Positions 1 through 6,602 of a stretch of DNA of 10,982 nucleotides are shown piece after piece. The notes under the pieces were generated by a model, which saw only the letters and a program-made list of their open reading frames with translations, was not told the origin of the DNA and did no database searches. Numbering within the stretch: the stretch's first letter is position 1; each line of letters opens with the position of its first letter. Source of the stretch: Microbacteriaceae bacterium (GTDB taxonomy: Bacteria > Actinomycetota > Actinomycetes > Actinomycetales > Microbacteriaceae); contig CANGGA010000025.1 in NCBI GenBank assembly GCA_947453285.1, positions 1 through 10,982 of the forward strand, written 5' to 3'. Both the position numbers and the translations under genes were made by a program.

Positions 1-1
1 C

Positions 2-457
2 ACCGTTCCTGAAGATGAGAAGGCGCTGCTTCACCGCGTCGGTCGAACCGGTCGCGCTGGTCGCACCGGCATCGCCGTGACCTTCGTCGACTGGGAAGAC
101 CTCACTCGTTGGAAGCACATCAACGAAGCGCTTCAGTTCGGTCAGCCTGAACCAACCGAAACTTATTCGAGCTCGGCTCACTTGTTTGAAGACTTGAACA
201 TCGCACCTGGCACCAAGGGGCGTCTGCGTGCATCAACCGCAGTGCCAAAGACTGCCGGCTCGAACGACCGTGGCGGCAACAGCCGTGGCGGTTCGGCTAG
301 CGGTCGCAGTGGCAACCGCGGTGGTTCTGGTCAAGGCGGCTCAGGCCGTGCCCGTTCAGACTCTGGCGATAAGAAGGCTTCGACCGAGCAGCCTCGCGCA
401 CCACGCGCAAACGCTGATCGTCAGCGCACTCGCACTCGTCGTTCTTCAGACAGCTAG
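2..457 (+). CDS. DEAD-box RNA helicase, C-terminal part (partial at left edge)
   Basis: This is the last 151 residues of an ATP-dependent RNA helicase; the N-terminus lies left of the window. The reading frame is open from base 2. The decisive motif is helicase motif VI, HRVGRTGRAGRTG (residues 11-23 of the visible part), which contacts ATP and RNA in the RecA-like domain 2 of DEAD-box proteins. After the core, about 80 residues form a low-complexity tail rich in Gly, Arg and Ser with RGG repeats, ending in a basic segment (TRTRRSS). Such tails bind RNA non-specifically in RhlE/DeaD-like enzymes used in ribosome assembly and cold adaptation. Which subfamily this belongs to cannot be decided from the fragment. 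The stop TAG (455-457) directly abuts the stop of the convergent lipoprotein gene. Family: sure; subfamily: unsure. Confidence 0.93.
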   Translation, partial: TVPEDEKALLHRVGRTGRAGRTGIAVTFVDWEDLTRWKHINEALQFGQPEPTETYSSSAHLFEDLNIAPGTKGRLRASTAVPKTAGSNDRGGNSRGGSASGRSGNRGGSGQGGSGRARSDSGDKKASTEQPRAPRANADRQRTRTRRSSDS

Positions 458-736
458 TTAGTTGTCCGCGACCCAAACCTGCACACACTTAGTGACGTAA
501 TCATCATTCTTGTTGTTGTTGAACAACTGTTCTGGCCCTGGATCCCAAACTTGCTGGCATTGATCTTCGTAATGCCCTGTTGGAGCGACTGGTGCGGGGT
601 CTTCTTCGCAAAGGCTTGCGTTGGTTTGGCAAGTATCGCTACCGCTTGTGCCCACTGAATCATTTGCGGTGTTGCCACAGGCAACCAAATTAAGAGTGAG
701 TAGTGCTGAAAAAAGTAGAAAGAGAATCTTTCGCAA
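458..736 (-). CDS. small secreted lipoprotein with paired Cys motif
   Basis: This is a predicted 92-residue lipoprotein of unknown function. I chose the TTG at 736-734 as start. It gives a basic N-terminus (MRK), a hydrophobic stretch and a lipobox LVAC with the lipidated Cys at residue 20, and a GGGGG ribosome-binding sequence lies 5 bases upstream. A longer frame from an upstream TTG (to 787) would bury the signal peptide behind 17 extra residues. The mature part is short and polar, with four further cysteines (36, 43, 60, 84). It carries a repeated Y-x3-C-x-Q-V-W motif at 56-64 and 80-88. Lipidation would anchor it to the outer face of the cytoplasmic membrane, and the Cys pairs could form disulfides (inference). 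I do not recognise a named family. Its promoter appears to carry a run of eight G (separate entry). Its stop is adjacent to the helicase stop, with no gap. Confidence 0.72.
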   Translation of the reverse strand: MRKILFLLFSALLTLNLVACGNTANDSVGTSGSDTCQTNASLCEEDPAPVAPTGHYEDQCQQVWDPGPEQLFNNNKNDDYVTKCVQVWVADN

Positions 737-765
737 TTTAGCCCCCAAGCTGAATCTTTGAAAGC

Positions 766-794
766 AGACTACCCCCCCCTCCAACAAATTGCAA
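766..794 (-). promoter_or_regulatory. predicted sigma-70-type promoter of the lipoprotein gene, G8 spacer
   Basis: Read on the minus strand: -35 TTGCAA (794-789), a spacer of exactly 17 bases (788-772) and -10 TAGTCT (771-766, fits TANNNT). The last eight spacer bases are all G. Transcription would start near 759, giving a leader of about 23 bases that contains the GGGGG ribosome-binding site of the lipoprotein. Element matches are moderate (4/6 and 3/6), so the promoter is a prediction. The spacing is what makes the homopolymer potentially relevant. Confidence 0.42.
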
Positions 795-804
795 GTTGGG
801 GGTG

Positions 805-1695
805 TTAAAGCTTTGCGATAAAGCCGGTGGCCTGAGCCAAGATTCGCTCAAGCATTTCTGGGCTCGTCGTGTTTTCGCCAAGGCGATTCTTCTTACCGGT
901 GACACCGTGATAGTCGCTTGATCCGGTGATCACTAAATCAAACTCCGTTGCCATTTCGCGCAACCACTCTTGAGCGTGCTCTGGCACATCGCGGTGATCT
1001 ACTTCGAAACCGGCAAGACCTGCGGCAATCATTTCTTCAAAGTGCGCTCGCGGCATTGGCTGACCTTCACGCGGACCTTTGCCTCGACTCATTGGGTGAG
1101 CAATAACCGGAACTCCCCCAGCGCGACGAATCAACTTGATTGCTTCGGTGGTGTCTGGCACACCGCGGTTAGGAACGTAATAGCGATCTGCTCCGTTTGG
1201 CCAGATTTCGGCAAAGACCTCATCGCGCGAATCAAAGTGACCGCGGTGAATCATGGCATCGGCAACGGCCGGGCGACCAAAGGTTGCGCCATCGGCAATG
1301 AACATTTCAACGTCTGACCATTCGAGGTCGAAGTCGGCACCGATCTTGTCGACAATGGCGCGCAAACGAGTCTCGCGGCTGGTCACCGACTCGGCGAGCA
1401 CCTCAACCAACTCCTGGTGATTAGGGTCTGGCAAATAGGCAAGCATGTGAACGCCGAACTTGTGCAGCTCGCCAGCCGGAGACATGACGTGAGCACGAGT
1501 GGTCACCTCAATGCCAGGCACGAAGCCAATGCCCTCGGCGGCTGCGGCGCTTGCGGCCTCGGCCCATCCGTGGGTTGTGTCGTGGTCTGTTAGGGCAAGA
1601 ACGTCAATGCCAGAGAGCTTGGCCTGGTGAAAGACCTCGGCGACCGACTCTTTGCCATCGCTGCAGGTGCTGTGTGCGTGAAGATCTATTTTCAA
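805..1695 (-). CDS. PHP-domain phosphoesterase (YciV/TrpH-type, RNase AM-like)
   Basis: This 296-residue cytoplasmic metal-dependent phosphoesterase belongs to the polymerase-and-histidinol-phosphatase (PHP) family. The metal-site residues are all present: H6 and H8 (HAHST), D13, D37-H38-D39 (LTDHDT), E63, H83, H200 (IAHP), and D251 with H253 (SSDYH). This is the arrangement of E. coli YciV (RNase AM) and the 3',5'-nucleoside bisphosphate phosphatases, which trim 5' ends of RNA or hydrolyse pAp-like nucleotides. Substrate choice here is inferred, not visible. Length is normal for the family. The start must be the TTG at 1695-1693: the frame has a TAG seven codons earlier and no ATG or GTG between. 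There is no strong Shine-Dalgarno sequence (only AGAG/GAG-like bases upstream). It is divergent from aminopeptidase P across 72 bases, and the lipoprotein gene starts 68 bases after its stop. Confidence 0.92.
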   Translation of the reverse strand: MKIDLHAHSTCSDGKESVAEVFHQAKLSGIDVLALTDHDTTHGWAEAASAAAAEGIGFVPGIEVTTRAHVMSPAGELHKFGVHMLAYLPDPNHQELVEVLAESVTSRETRLRAIVDKIGADFDLEWSDVEMFIADGATFGRPAVADAMIHRGHFDSRDEVFAEIWPNGADRYYVPNRGVPDTTEAIKLIRRAGGVPVIAHPMSRGKGPREGQPMPRAHFEEMIAAGLAGFEVDHRDVPEHAQEWLREMATEFDLVITGSSDYHGVTGKKNRLGENTTSPEMLERILAQATGFIAKL

Positions 1696-1767
1696 GTGAA
1701 ACTCAACTCTCTATGTGCCAAGGCTACCAAGAGCAAAACTGCAAAAAGCGGTGGCAGAATAAATGCC
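1696..1767. promoter_or_regulatory. divergent intergenic region, PHP gene / pepP
   Basis: These 72 bases separate the TTG start of the PHP gene from the ATG of pepP and must hold promoters in both directions. On the minus strand TAGCCT (about 1721-1726) fits TANNNT. On the plus strand no convincing element stands out. Neither gene has a strong Shine-Dalgarno sequence. The assignment is positional only. Confidence 0.3.
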
Positions 1768-3171
1768 ATGAGCAAAGACGCCAAGAAACTAGCAAGCCGC
1801 AACGCCAACCGTTCGCGCACTCCGCACAGCAAGCAATTCATGAAGTACATCGGCAGCAACTGGGCCGAGCGCGACAACAAATTGCCGAAGGCAGATGCAG
1901 TTGCACCATTCGCTGCCAAGCGTCGAGCTGCAGTTGCCAAGGCATTCAAGGGCAAGGTCGTGGTTATCGCAGCCGGCGACATGAAGACCCGTTCAAACGA
2001 CACCGAATATCGCTATCGCCCGCACAGCGCATTTGCACACCTAACCGGATGGGGCACTCACACCGTGCCTGGTTCTGTTCTTGTTATCGATGCTCGCAAG
2101 GGCTCGAAAGCAACATTGTTTTTCAGAGAGACCGCAGGTCACGACACCGACGAGTTTTTTGCTAACTCGGCAATCGGTGAATTCTGGGTTGGTTCACGCC
2201 CAGGTCTAAAGCAGGTTGCAGCCCTTCTAGGTTTGCCAACCAAGTCGCTCAAGACCTACGACGAATTTATCAAGTCGGTTGCCAAGAAAGATGTCGTCAC
2301 TCTCGAAGACGCAGCAGTTGCAGAATTCGTTTCTGAATTGCGTCTCATAAAAGATGAATACGAAATCAAAGAAATGCGCAAGGCGGTTGCGGCTTCGGTC
2401 GAAGGTTTCAAGTCGGTTGTTCGCAACCTCGACAAGGCGATCAAGCACCCACGCGGTGAGCGAATCGTCGAGGGTGCATTCTTCGCTGAGGCTCGCGCCA
2501 ACGGAAACGACCTCGGCTATGAGACCATCGCCGCTGCCGGCGAGCACGCCTGCACCTTGCACTGGATCATCAACGACGGCAAGGTTCGCCCTGGCGAGCT
2601 TTTGCTGCTCGACGCCGGCGTTGAGGTCGACAGCCTCTACACCGCAGACGTTACCCGCACCTTGCCAATCAACGGTCACTTCAACGCGACTCAAGAAATG
2701 ATCTATGAGGCAGTTCGCGAAGCGGCAGACGCTGCATTCAAGATTGCGAAACCTGGCGTGAAGTTCCGCGAGATTCACGCGGCTGCCATGAAGGTCATCG
2801 CTCACAAGACCGCCGAGTGGGGTCTATTGCCAGTTAGCGCAGAAGAGTCACTCGAACCAGACAACCAGTTTCACCGCCGCTGGATGATTCACGGCACCAG
2901 CCACCACCTTGGCCTAGATGTTCACGACTGCGCTCAGGCTCGTCGCGAAATGTATCTCGATGCAGAGCTAAAGCCGGGCATGATCTTCACCATCGAACCT
3001 GGTTTGTATTTTCACAAGGATGACCTGCTAGTGCCTGCGAAATTCCGCGGCATCGGCGCGCGAATCGAAGACGACGTTTTGGTTACCAAGAACGGCGTTG
3101 AGAACTTGACCAAGGCTCTGCCTCGCAAGGCTCGCGACGTTGAGGCCTGGATGCAAAAGGTTAAGGCTTAG
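1768..3171 (+). CDS. pepP: Xaa-Pro aminopeptidase (aminopeptidase P, M24B)
   Basis: This 467-residue dinuclear-Mn peptidase removes an N-terminal residue that precedes proline and acts in cytoplasmic peptide turnover. Residues about 45-180 form the aminopeptidase P N-terminal domain (YRYRPHSAFAHLTGW at 81-95). The pita-bread catalytic domain follows from about 195. Metal ligands line up with E. coli PepP: D282 (LLDAG), D294 (TADVTRT), H379 (HGTSHH), E410 (TIEPG) and E434 (RIEDD), with active-site H375 and H386. The ATG at 1768 is chosen because it yields the N-terminal NRSRTPHS...F pattern typical of actinobacterial members. An upstream in-frame ATG at 1627 lies inside the opposite PHP gene and adds 47 residues unlike the family. 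The Shine-Dalgarno sequence is weak. The last 11 bases overlap the convergent stress-protein gene. Confidence 0.96.
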   Translation: MSKDAKKLASRNANRSRTPHSKQFMKYIGSNWAERDNKLPKADAVAPFAAKRRAAVAKAFKGKVVVIAAGDMKTRSNDTEYRYRPHSAFAHLTGWGTHTVPGSVLVIDARKGSKATLFFRETAGHDTDEFFANSAIGEFWVGSRPGLKQVAALLGLPTKSLKTYDEFIKSVAKKDVVTLEDAAVAEFVSELRLIKDEYEIKEMRKAVAASVEGFKSVVRNLDKAIKHPRGERIVEGAFFAEARANGNDLGYETIAAAGEHACTLHWIINDGKVRPGELLLLDAGVEVDSLYTADVTRTLPINGHFNATQEMIYEAVREAADAAFKIAKPGVKFREIHAAAMKVIAHKTAEWGLLPVSAEESLEPDNQFHRRWMIHGTSHHLGLDVHDCAQARREMYLDAELKPGMIFTIEPGLYFHKDDLLVPAKFRGIGARIEDDVLVTKNGVENLTKALPRKARDVEAWMQKVKA

Positions 3172-3685
3172 AAACTTCTGGCGCTGCAGCCGCAGTGTTT
3201 GCCTGCGACACCATGCTCGCCGGAACCTGAATCTGGTATTTCGCAGCGACGAAGCTCGACTGGCTCAAGAAGCCACGCTTGTTGCGAGTTAGCGAAAAGC
3301 GCACCACCTGAAACAGCATGCCGATGCCGGCACCGATAACGATCGAAGAACCGAGACCGCCATTGGCGCTCGAAGTGATATTTGCAGTGTCGATGGTCGG
3401 GCCAAACAAGAAACCGAAAATCAATCCGAGCCATGAGCCGGTGATTGCACCATTGATGGCAACGCGGGCATAGCTCATGCGGCCACGAACTCGCTCAACC
3501 GAGCGAAGGTCTGAGCCGACGATGGCGATTAGGCCAGCCGGAAAGTTGTTGGCAATCAGTTTTTCTACGTAGGCAACGGCATCGACATATTGCGCGAAAT
3601 CGGCGATTACCTCTCCCTGAGGAACTGCCGGTGGAAAGTTGCGTGATGATGAACGTCTGGTAGCCATAGAAACCCATTCTGGCAT
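3161..3685 (-). CDS. general stress protein 17M-like two-TM membrane protein
   Basis: This 174-residue protein carries a 'heat-induced stress protein YflT / general stress protein 17M-like' N-terminal domain (about residues 25-70). The recognisable pattern is YVDAVAYVEKLI...FPAGLIAIVGSDLRSVERVRGR. Two glycine-rich membrane segments follow, at about 74-96 and 108-129, then a short cytoplasmic tail ending in Ala/Val-rich residues. The molecular function of this family is not established. The start at 3685 (ATG) is preceded by GAGAGG at 8 bases. A second ATG at 3667 (MATRR) is a possible alternative. The longer frame that continues further upstream would run through the start of the divergent MgtE-like gene and is rejected. 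Its divergent pairing with the MgtE/CBS gene recalls other actinobacteria. The Shine-Dalgarno sequence lies inside one arm of an inverted repeat (3695-3732). Confidence 0.85.
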   Translation of the reverse strand: MPEWVSMATRRSSSRNFPPAVPQGEVIADFAQYVDAVAYVEKLIANNFPAGLIAIVGSDLRSVERVRGRMSYARVAINGAITGSWLGLIFGFLFGPTIDTANITSSANGGLGSSIVIGAGIGMLFQVVRFSLTRNKRGFLSQSSFVAAKYQIQVPASMVSQANTAAAAPEVSKP

Positions 3686-3694
3686 GCCTTCAAC

Positions 3695-3732
3695 CTCTCG
3701 TCTAAGGTTGTTTATTGTGAGCGCGACGAGAG
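3695..3732. repeat. perfect 8-bp inverted repeat across divergent starts
   Basis: CTCTCGTC (3695-3702) and GACGAGAG (3725-3732) are exact reverse complements separated by 22 bases. The span covers the whole 31-base gap between the two divergent starts (ATG 3685 minus, GTG 3717 plus). In the minus-strand transcript the 3' arm contains most of the GAGAGG ribosome-binding site, so pairing would hide it. In the plus-strand transcript the loop exposes AAGG and the GTG start. The arms are three helical turns apart centre to centre (30 bp), which also suits a DNA-binding protein dimer. Two CAATAAA copies on the minus strand lie in and beside it. Confidence 0.45.
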
Positions 3733-4967
3733 TATTTATTGCCAGATTGGCTGGCTGTGGCGTCTTTGACCCAGCGGGAGACCGCGTTGGAAAAGTCATC
3801 GACGTTCTTGTGTCGTACCGCAAATCTTCAGCCCCTCGGGCAACCGGCCTTTTGGTCGAAATCAGCGGTCGCCGCCGCGTATTCGTGCCAATCGCCCGCA
3901 TCACCTCGATCGCAAACGGCCAGGTCATTTCGACCGGCCTGATCGACCTTCGTCGCTTCACTCAGCGCGGGCAAGAAGTGCGCGTGATTGCTGAACTTCT
4001 CGGCCGCAAGGTCAGCATGCTCGACGGCAGCGGTAGCGCGACCATCGAAGACGTTGCTATCGAGCAGGGCAAGACTCGCGACTGGACGGTGAGCGAACTG
4101 TTCTTGCGTCGACCAAAAACTTCGGCGTCACCTTTCGCTCGCGGCGCAACCCTATTTGCTTCGTGGGAGCAAGTGAAAGAAACCAAGGATGCCGCCGGTC
4201 AGTCGGCCGAGCAACTCATCGCCACCTACTCAGAACTTCGCCCTGCCGACTTGGCTAGCGCGCTTCTCGACTTGCCAGACGAGCGCATGCTCGAGGTTGC
4301 CGAAGAACTCGACGACGAGCGTTTGGCCGATGTGCTTGAAGAGTTGCCAGAAGAAGAGCAGCTCGACATCATCCAAGAGCTCGATGATGAACGTGCCGCA
4401 GAGGTTCTCGATTTGATGGAACCCGATGACGCCGCTGACTTGATGGCGAACTTGCCTGAAGAGCGAAGCGAAGCAATTTTCGAACTCATGGATGAAGAAG
4501 AAGCAGACGATATTCGAATGCTGATGCAGTTCGACGAATTCACCGCCGGTGGTTTGATGACAACCGAACCGATCATCTGTGCTGCAGACATGACGGTTGC
4601 CGAAGCGATGGCACTTATTCGCCGCAAAGAAGTTTCACCAGTGCTTGCGGCTCAGGTTTTCGTAACCCTTCCGCCATACGAGGTCGCTACCGGCCGCTAC
4701 CTTGGCGTCGTGCACTTTCAGCGCATGCTGCGCTACCCACCGCACGAGCGTCTTGGCACTCTGCTCGACACCGAGCTTGAACCGCTAAAGGCAAGCACGC
4801 ACATCTCTGTGATTCACCGAACCCTGGCCACCTATAACTTGGTCACCTTGCCGGTCGTTGACGACGAGAACCACCTAATTGGCGTGGTCACGGTTGACGA
4901 CGTGCTCGACCACCTATTGCCTGATGACTGGCGAACCGAAGACGAAAGCGAGGTGCAGCGTGGCTAA
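3717..4967 (+). CDS. PRC-barrel / MgtE N-terminal / CBS-pair protein without membrane domain
   Basis: This 416-residue soluble protein belongs to an actinobacterial family often annotated as 'magnesium transporter'. Residues about 8-75 resemble a PRC-barrel (GVFDPAGDRVGKVIDVLV), and a second PRC-like half follows at about 85-130. Residues about 165-270 are the acidic MgtE_N superhelix with repeating LPDER / LDDER / LPEE units. Residues about 275-400 form a CBS pair (AGGLMTTEP; LPVVDDENHLIGVVTVDDVLDHL). In true MgtE channels these cytosolic domains sense Mg2+ (MgtE_N) and bind nucleotide (CBS), but the five-helix pore domain is absent here and no membrane segment is present. A sensing or regulatory role is therefore inferred, not transport. 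The GTG at 3717 is used, with AAGG 9 bases upstream. An ATG-initiated frame from 3639 would overlap the opposite gene. It is the first gene of a four-gene overlapping operon. Confidence 0.9.
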   Translation: MSATRVFIARLAGCGVFDPAGDRVGKVIDVLVSYRKSSAPRATGLLVEISGRRRVFVPIARITSIANGQVISTGLIDLRRFTQRGQEVRVIAELLGRKVSMLDGSGSATIEDVAIEQGKTRDWTVSELFLRRPKTSASPFARGATLFASWEQVKETKDAAGQSAEQLIATYSELRPADLASALLDLPDERMLEVAEELDDERLADVLEELPEEEQLDIIQELDDERAAEVLDLMEPDDAADLMANLPEERSEAIFELMDEEEADDIRMLMQFDEFTAGGLMTTEPIICAADMTVAEAMALIRRKEVSPVLAAQVFVTLPPYEVATGRYLGVVHFQRMLRYPPHERLGTLLDTELEPLKASTHISVIHRTLATYNLVTLPVVDDENHLIGVVTVDDVLDHLLPDDWRTEDESEVQRG

Positions 4968-5484
4968 GAACCGCTTCGATGCGCCGATCGGTGCCCGCAC
5001 CCGCTTCGTTCCGAAGCTGCGCCTAGACCAGGAGCGCTTCGGCCGTGCCTCTGAGGGCTTTGCCCGTGCCATGGGCACCGGCGGCTTCTTGATTGGCATG
5101 ACAATCTTCGTTGCCATCTGGCTCACCTGGAACACACTCGCACCCGCGGGCACCCAGTTCGACCCGCGCAGCCTGAACTTCACTTTGTTAACTCTGATTT
5201 TGTCGATGCAGGCTTCGTATGCAGCCCCGTTGATCTTGTTGGCTCAGAACCGACAGGATGACCGCGACCGCGTGAAGTTTGAACAAGATCGTCAGCGTGC
5301 CGAGCGCAACCTTGCCGACACCGAATATCTTGCGCGCGAAGTTGTTGCGCTGCGACTTGCCGTCAAAGAACTTGCAACCAAAGAATTCATTCGCGACGAA
5401 ATTCGCGATCAGTTGCGCGAGTTGATTGAAGAACTTCGCAGCGAAGAGCCTGCCTCAAAGCCCTCGGCTAAGAAGAGCAAATAG
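4960..5484 (+). CDS. DUF1003 membrane protein
   Basis: This 174-residue DUF1003 protein has two closely spaced membrane helices at about 42-61 (GGFLIGMTIFVAIWLTW) and 73-97. The family signature follows the second helix: FDPRSLNFTLLTLILSMQASYAAPLILLAQNRQDDRDR. A long charged coiled coil (about 100-165) continues into a Lys-rich tail. The helices place it in the cytoplasmic membrane with both ends inside (inference). No biochemical function is known for DUF1003. The GTG at 4960 has GAGG 6 bases upstream and overlaps the last 8 bases of the MgtE/CBS gene, so translation is probably coupled. Genes of this family repeatedly sit next to the MgtE_N/CBS protein in actinobacteria, which suggests a shared membrane complex. 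Longer ATG starts upstream lie fully inside the preceding gene. Confidence 0.9.
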   Translation: MAKNRFDAPIGARTRFVPKLRLDQERFGRASEGFARAMGTGGFLIGMTIFVAIWLTWNTLAPAGTQFDPRSLNFTLLTLILSMQASYAAPLILLAQNRQDDRDRVKFEQDRQRAERNLADTEYLAREVVALRLAVKELATKEFIRDEIRDQLRELIEELRSEEPASKPSAKKSK

Positions 5485-6602
5485 TGCAAGAAGCAATTCG
5501 CCGAGCACTTGACTCGGTGCTTGACCCAGAATTGCGTCGCCCGATTACCGAACTCGGAATGGTCGGCGACATCGAAGTTGCCGGCAGTTCAGCAATCATC
5601 AATTTGAAACTCACCATTGTCGGTTGCCCAGCAGCTGCGCGCATCGAGCGCGAGACTGTGGCCGCCGCAAAAGACGTAGACGGCATCGAAAACGTTTCTG
5701 TTGTGCTCGGAGTGATGACCCAGGCCGAACGCGATGAGCTCAAAGAAAAACTTCGCGGTGGTCGCCCGGTTCGTTCGAATCCGTTCGATGCAGACACATA
5801 CACGCGCATCTATTTGGTTGGCTCTGGCAAGGGTGGTGTTGGCAAATCTTCTGTAACCGCCAACCTCGCGGTTGCTCTTGCAATGCAGGGTCATAAGGTT
5901 GGCCTAATCGATGCAGACATCTTTGGCTTTTCGATTCCCGGGCAACTTGGGCTAACCGACAAACCAACCAAGGTTGACGATTTGATTCTGCCGCCGGTCT
6001 TCGAAGTCGAAGGTGGCGCGGTCAAGGTGATTTCGATCGGCATGTTTGTCGAAGAGGGCAAGGCAGTGGCCTGGCGAGGCCCAATGCTGCACCGAGCCAT
6101 TCAGCAATTTCTCACCGATGTGCACTGGGGCGACCTCGACTTCTTGCTTGTCGACTTGCCACCGGGCACCGGCGACGTTGCCATTAGCCTCGGGCAGCTT
6201 CTGCCGACCGCCAAGTCCATCGTGGTCACCACTCCCCAACCGGCGGCCGCCGACATCGCGGCCCGCACAGCCGCGGTTGGCCTGCAGACCGGGCAGCGCA
6301 TCCTTGGGGTTATTGAGAACATGAGTTGGCTCGAGAACGCAGATGGCAGCCGAACCGAACTATTCGGCGCTGGCGGCGGCGCAGCCGTTGCCAAGCAGCT
6401 CAGCGAGCTGGCCGGGGTCGATGTGCCCCTGCTCGGCCAGATCGCCATGAGTCAGGCTCTTCGCGAAGGCTCAGACCAGGGTCTGCCGGTTGTCGCAGCT
6501 CACCCGGCCGATTTGGCGGCAAAGGCGATCTCGAAGATTGCCGAAACCATTGCGGCAGACAAGCTCGAACGAGCCAGCCGCAGCCTTAAACTCAACCTGT
6601 GA
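5484..6602 (+). CDS. mrp: Mrp/ApbC-type P-loop ATPase, Fe-S carrier family
   Basis: This 372-residue protein joins an N-terminal MIP18-like domain (about 1-80, with LTIVGCP at 43-49) to a Mrp/NBP35 P-loop ATPase. The deviant Walker A is GSGKGGVGKSS (113-123), with the signature Lys116 and P-loop Lys121. Switch I is around LIDADIFG (141-148) and switch II is VDLPPGTGD (223-231). Relatives carry and transfer [4Fe-4S] clusters to apoproteins. The C-terminal CxxC that binds the cluster in E. coli Mrp and NBP35 is not present: the region after ENMSW (278-282) reads LENADGSRTELFG, and the only Cys in the chain is C48. The GTG start overlaps the DUF1003 stop by one base (TAGTG), with GAAGAG just upstream. 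Membership is certain; the Fe-S role here is inferred. Confidence 0.94.
   Translation: MQEAIRRALDSVLDPELRRPITELGMVGDIEVAGSSAIINLKLTIVGCPAAARIERETVAAAKDVDGIENVSVVLGVMTQAERDELKEKLRGGRPVRSNPFDADTYTRIYLVGSGKGGVGKSSVTANLAVALAMQGHKVGLIDADIFGFSIPGQLGLTDKPTKVDDLILPPVFEVEGGAVKVISIGMFVEEGKAVAWRGPMLHRAIQQFLTDVHWGDLDFLLVDLPPGTGDVAISLGQLLPTAKSIVVTTPQPAAADIAARTAAVGLQTGQRILGVIENMSWLENADGSRTELFGAGGGAAVAKQLSELAGVDVPLLGQIAMSQALREGSDQGLPVVAAHPADLAAKAISKIAETIAADKLERASRSLKLNL

Noticed and set aside
250..350. Repetitive GGC/CGT-rich stretch as a DNA repeat
   Set aside because: It encodes the RGG/Ser-Gly tail of the helicase; the repetition is at protein level and imperfect in DNA.
778..802. Hairpin around CCAAC...GTTGG as terminator of the PHP gene
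   Set aside because: On the minus strand the stem is only 5 perfect pairs before a mismatch and is followed by G8, not a U-run; a promoter explains the site better.
1627..1767. 47-residue N-terminal extension of aminopeptidase P
   Set aside because: It would lie within the opposite PHP gene and does not resemble the family; the ATG at 1768 gives the expected N-terminus.
1551..2165. 204-residue plus-strand open frame across the PHP/pepP gap
   Set aside because: It is a frame-shifted shadow rich in Arg, Cys and Gln that overlaps two real genes.
2227..2805. 192-residue minus-strand open frame inside pepP
   Set aside because: It lies wholly antisense to the conserved peptidase domain and has no recognisable motif.
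3686..3961. N-terminal extension of the 17M-like protein to 266 residues
   Set aside because: It runs antisense through the start of the MgtE/CBS gene, and the Arg/Thr/Pro-rich sequence is not part of the family.
4226..4627. 133-residue minus-strand open frame, very Ser-rich
   Set aside because: It is antisense to the acidic MgtE_N repeats; the Ser/Arg runs are the complement of Glu/Asp/Leu codons. No ribosome-binding site or family is seen.
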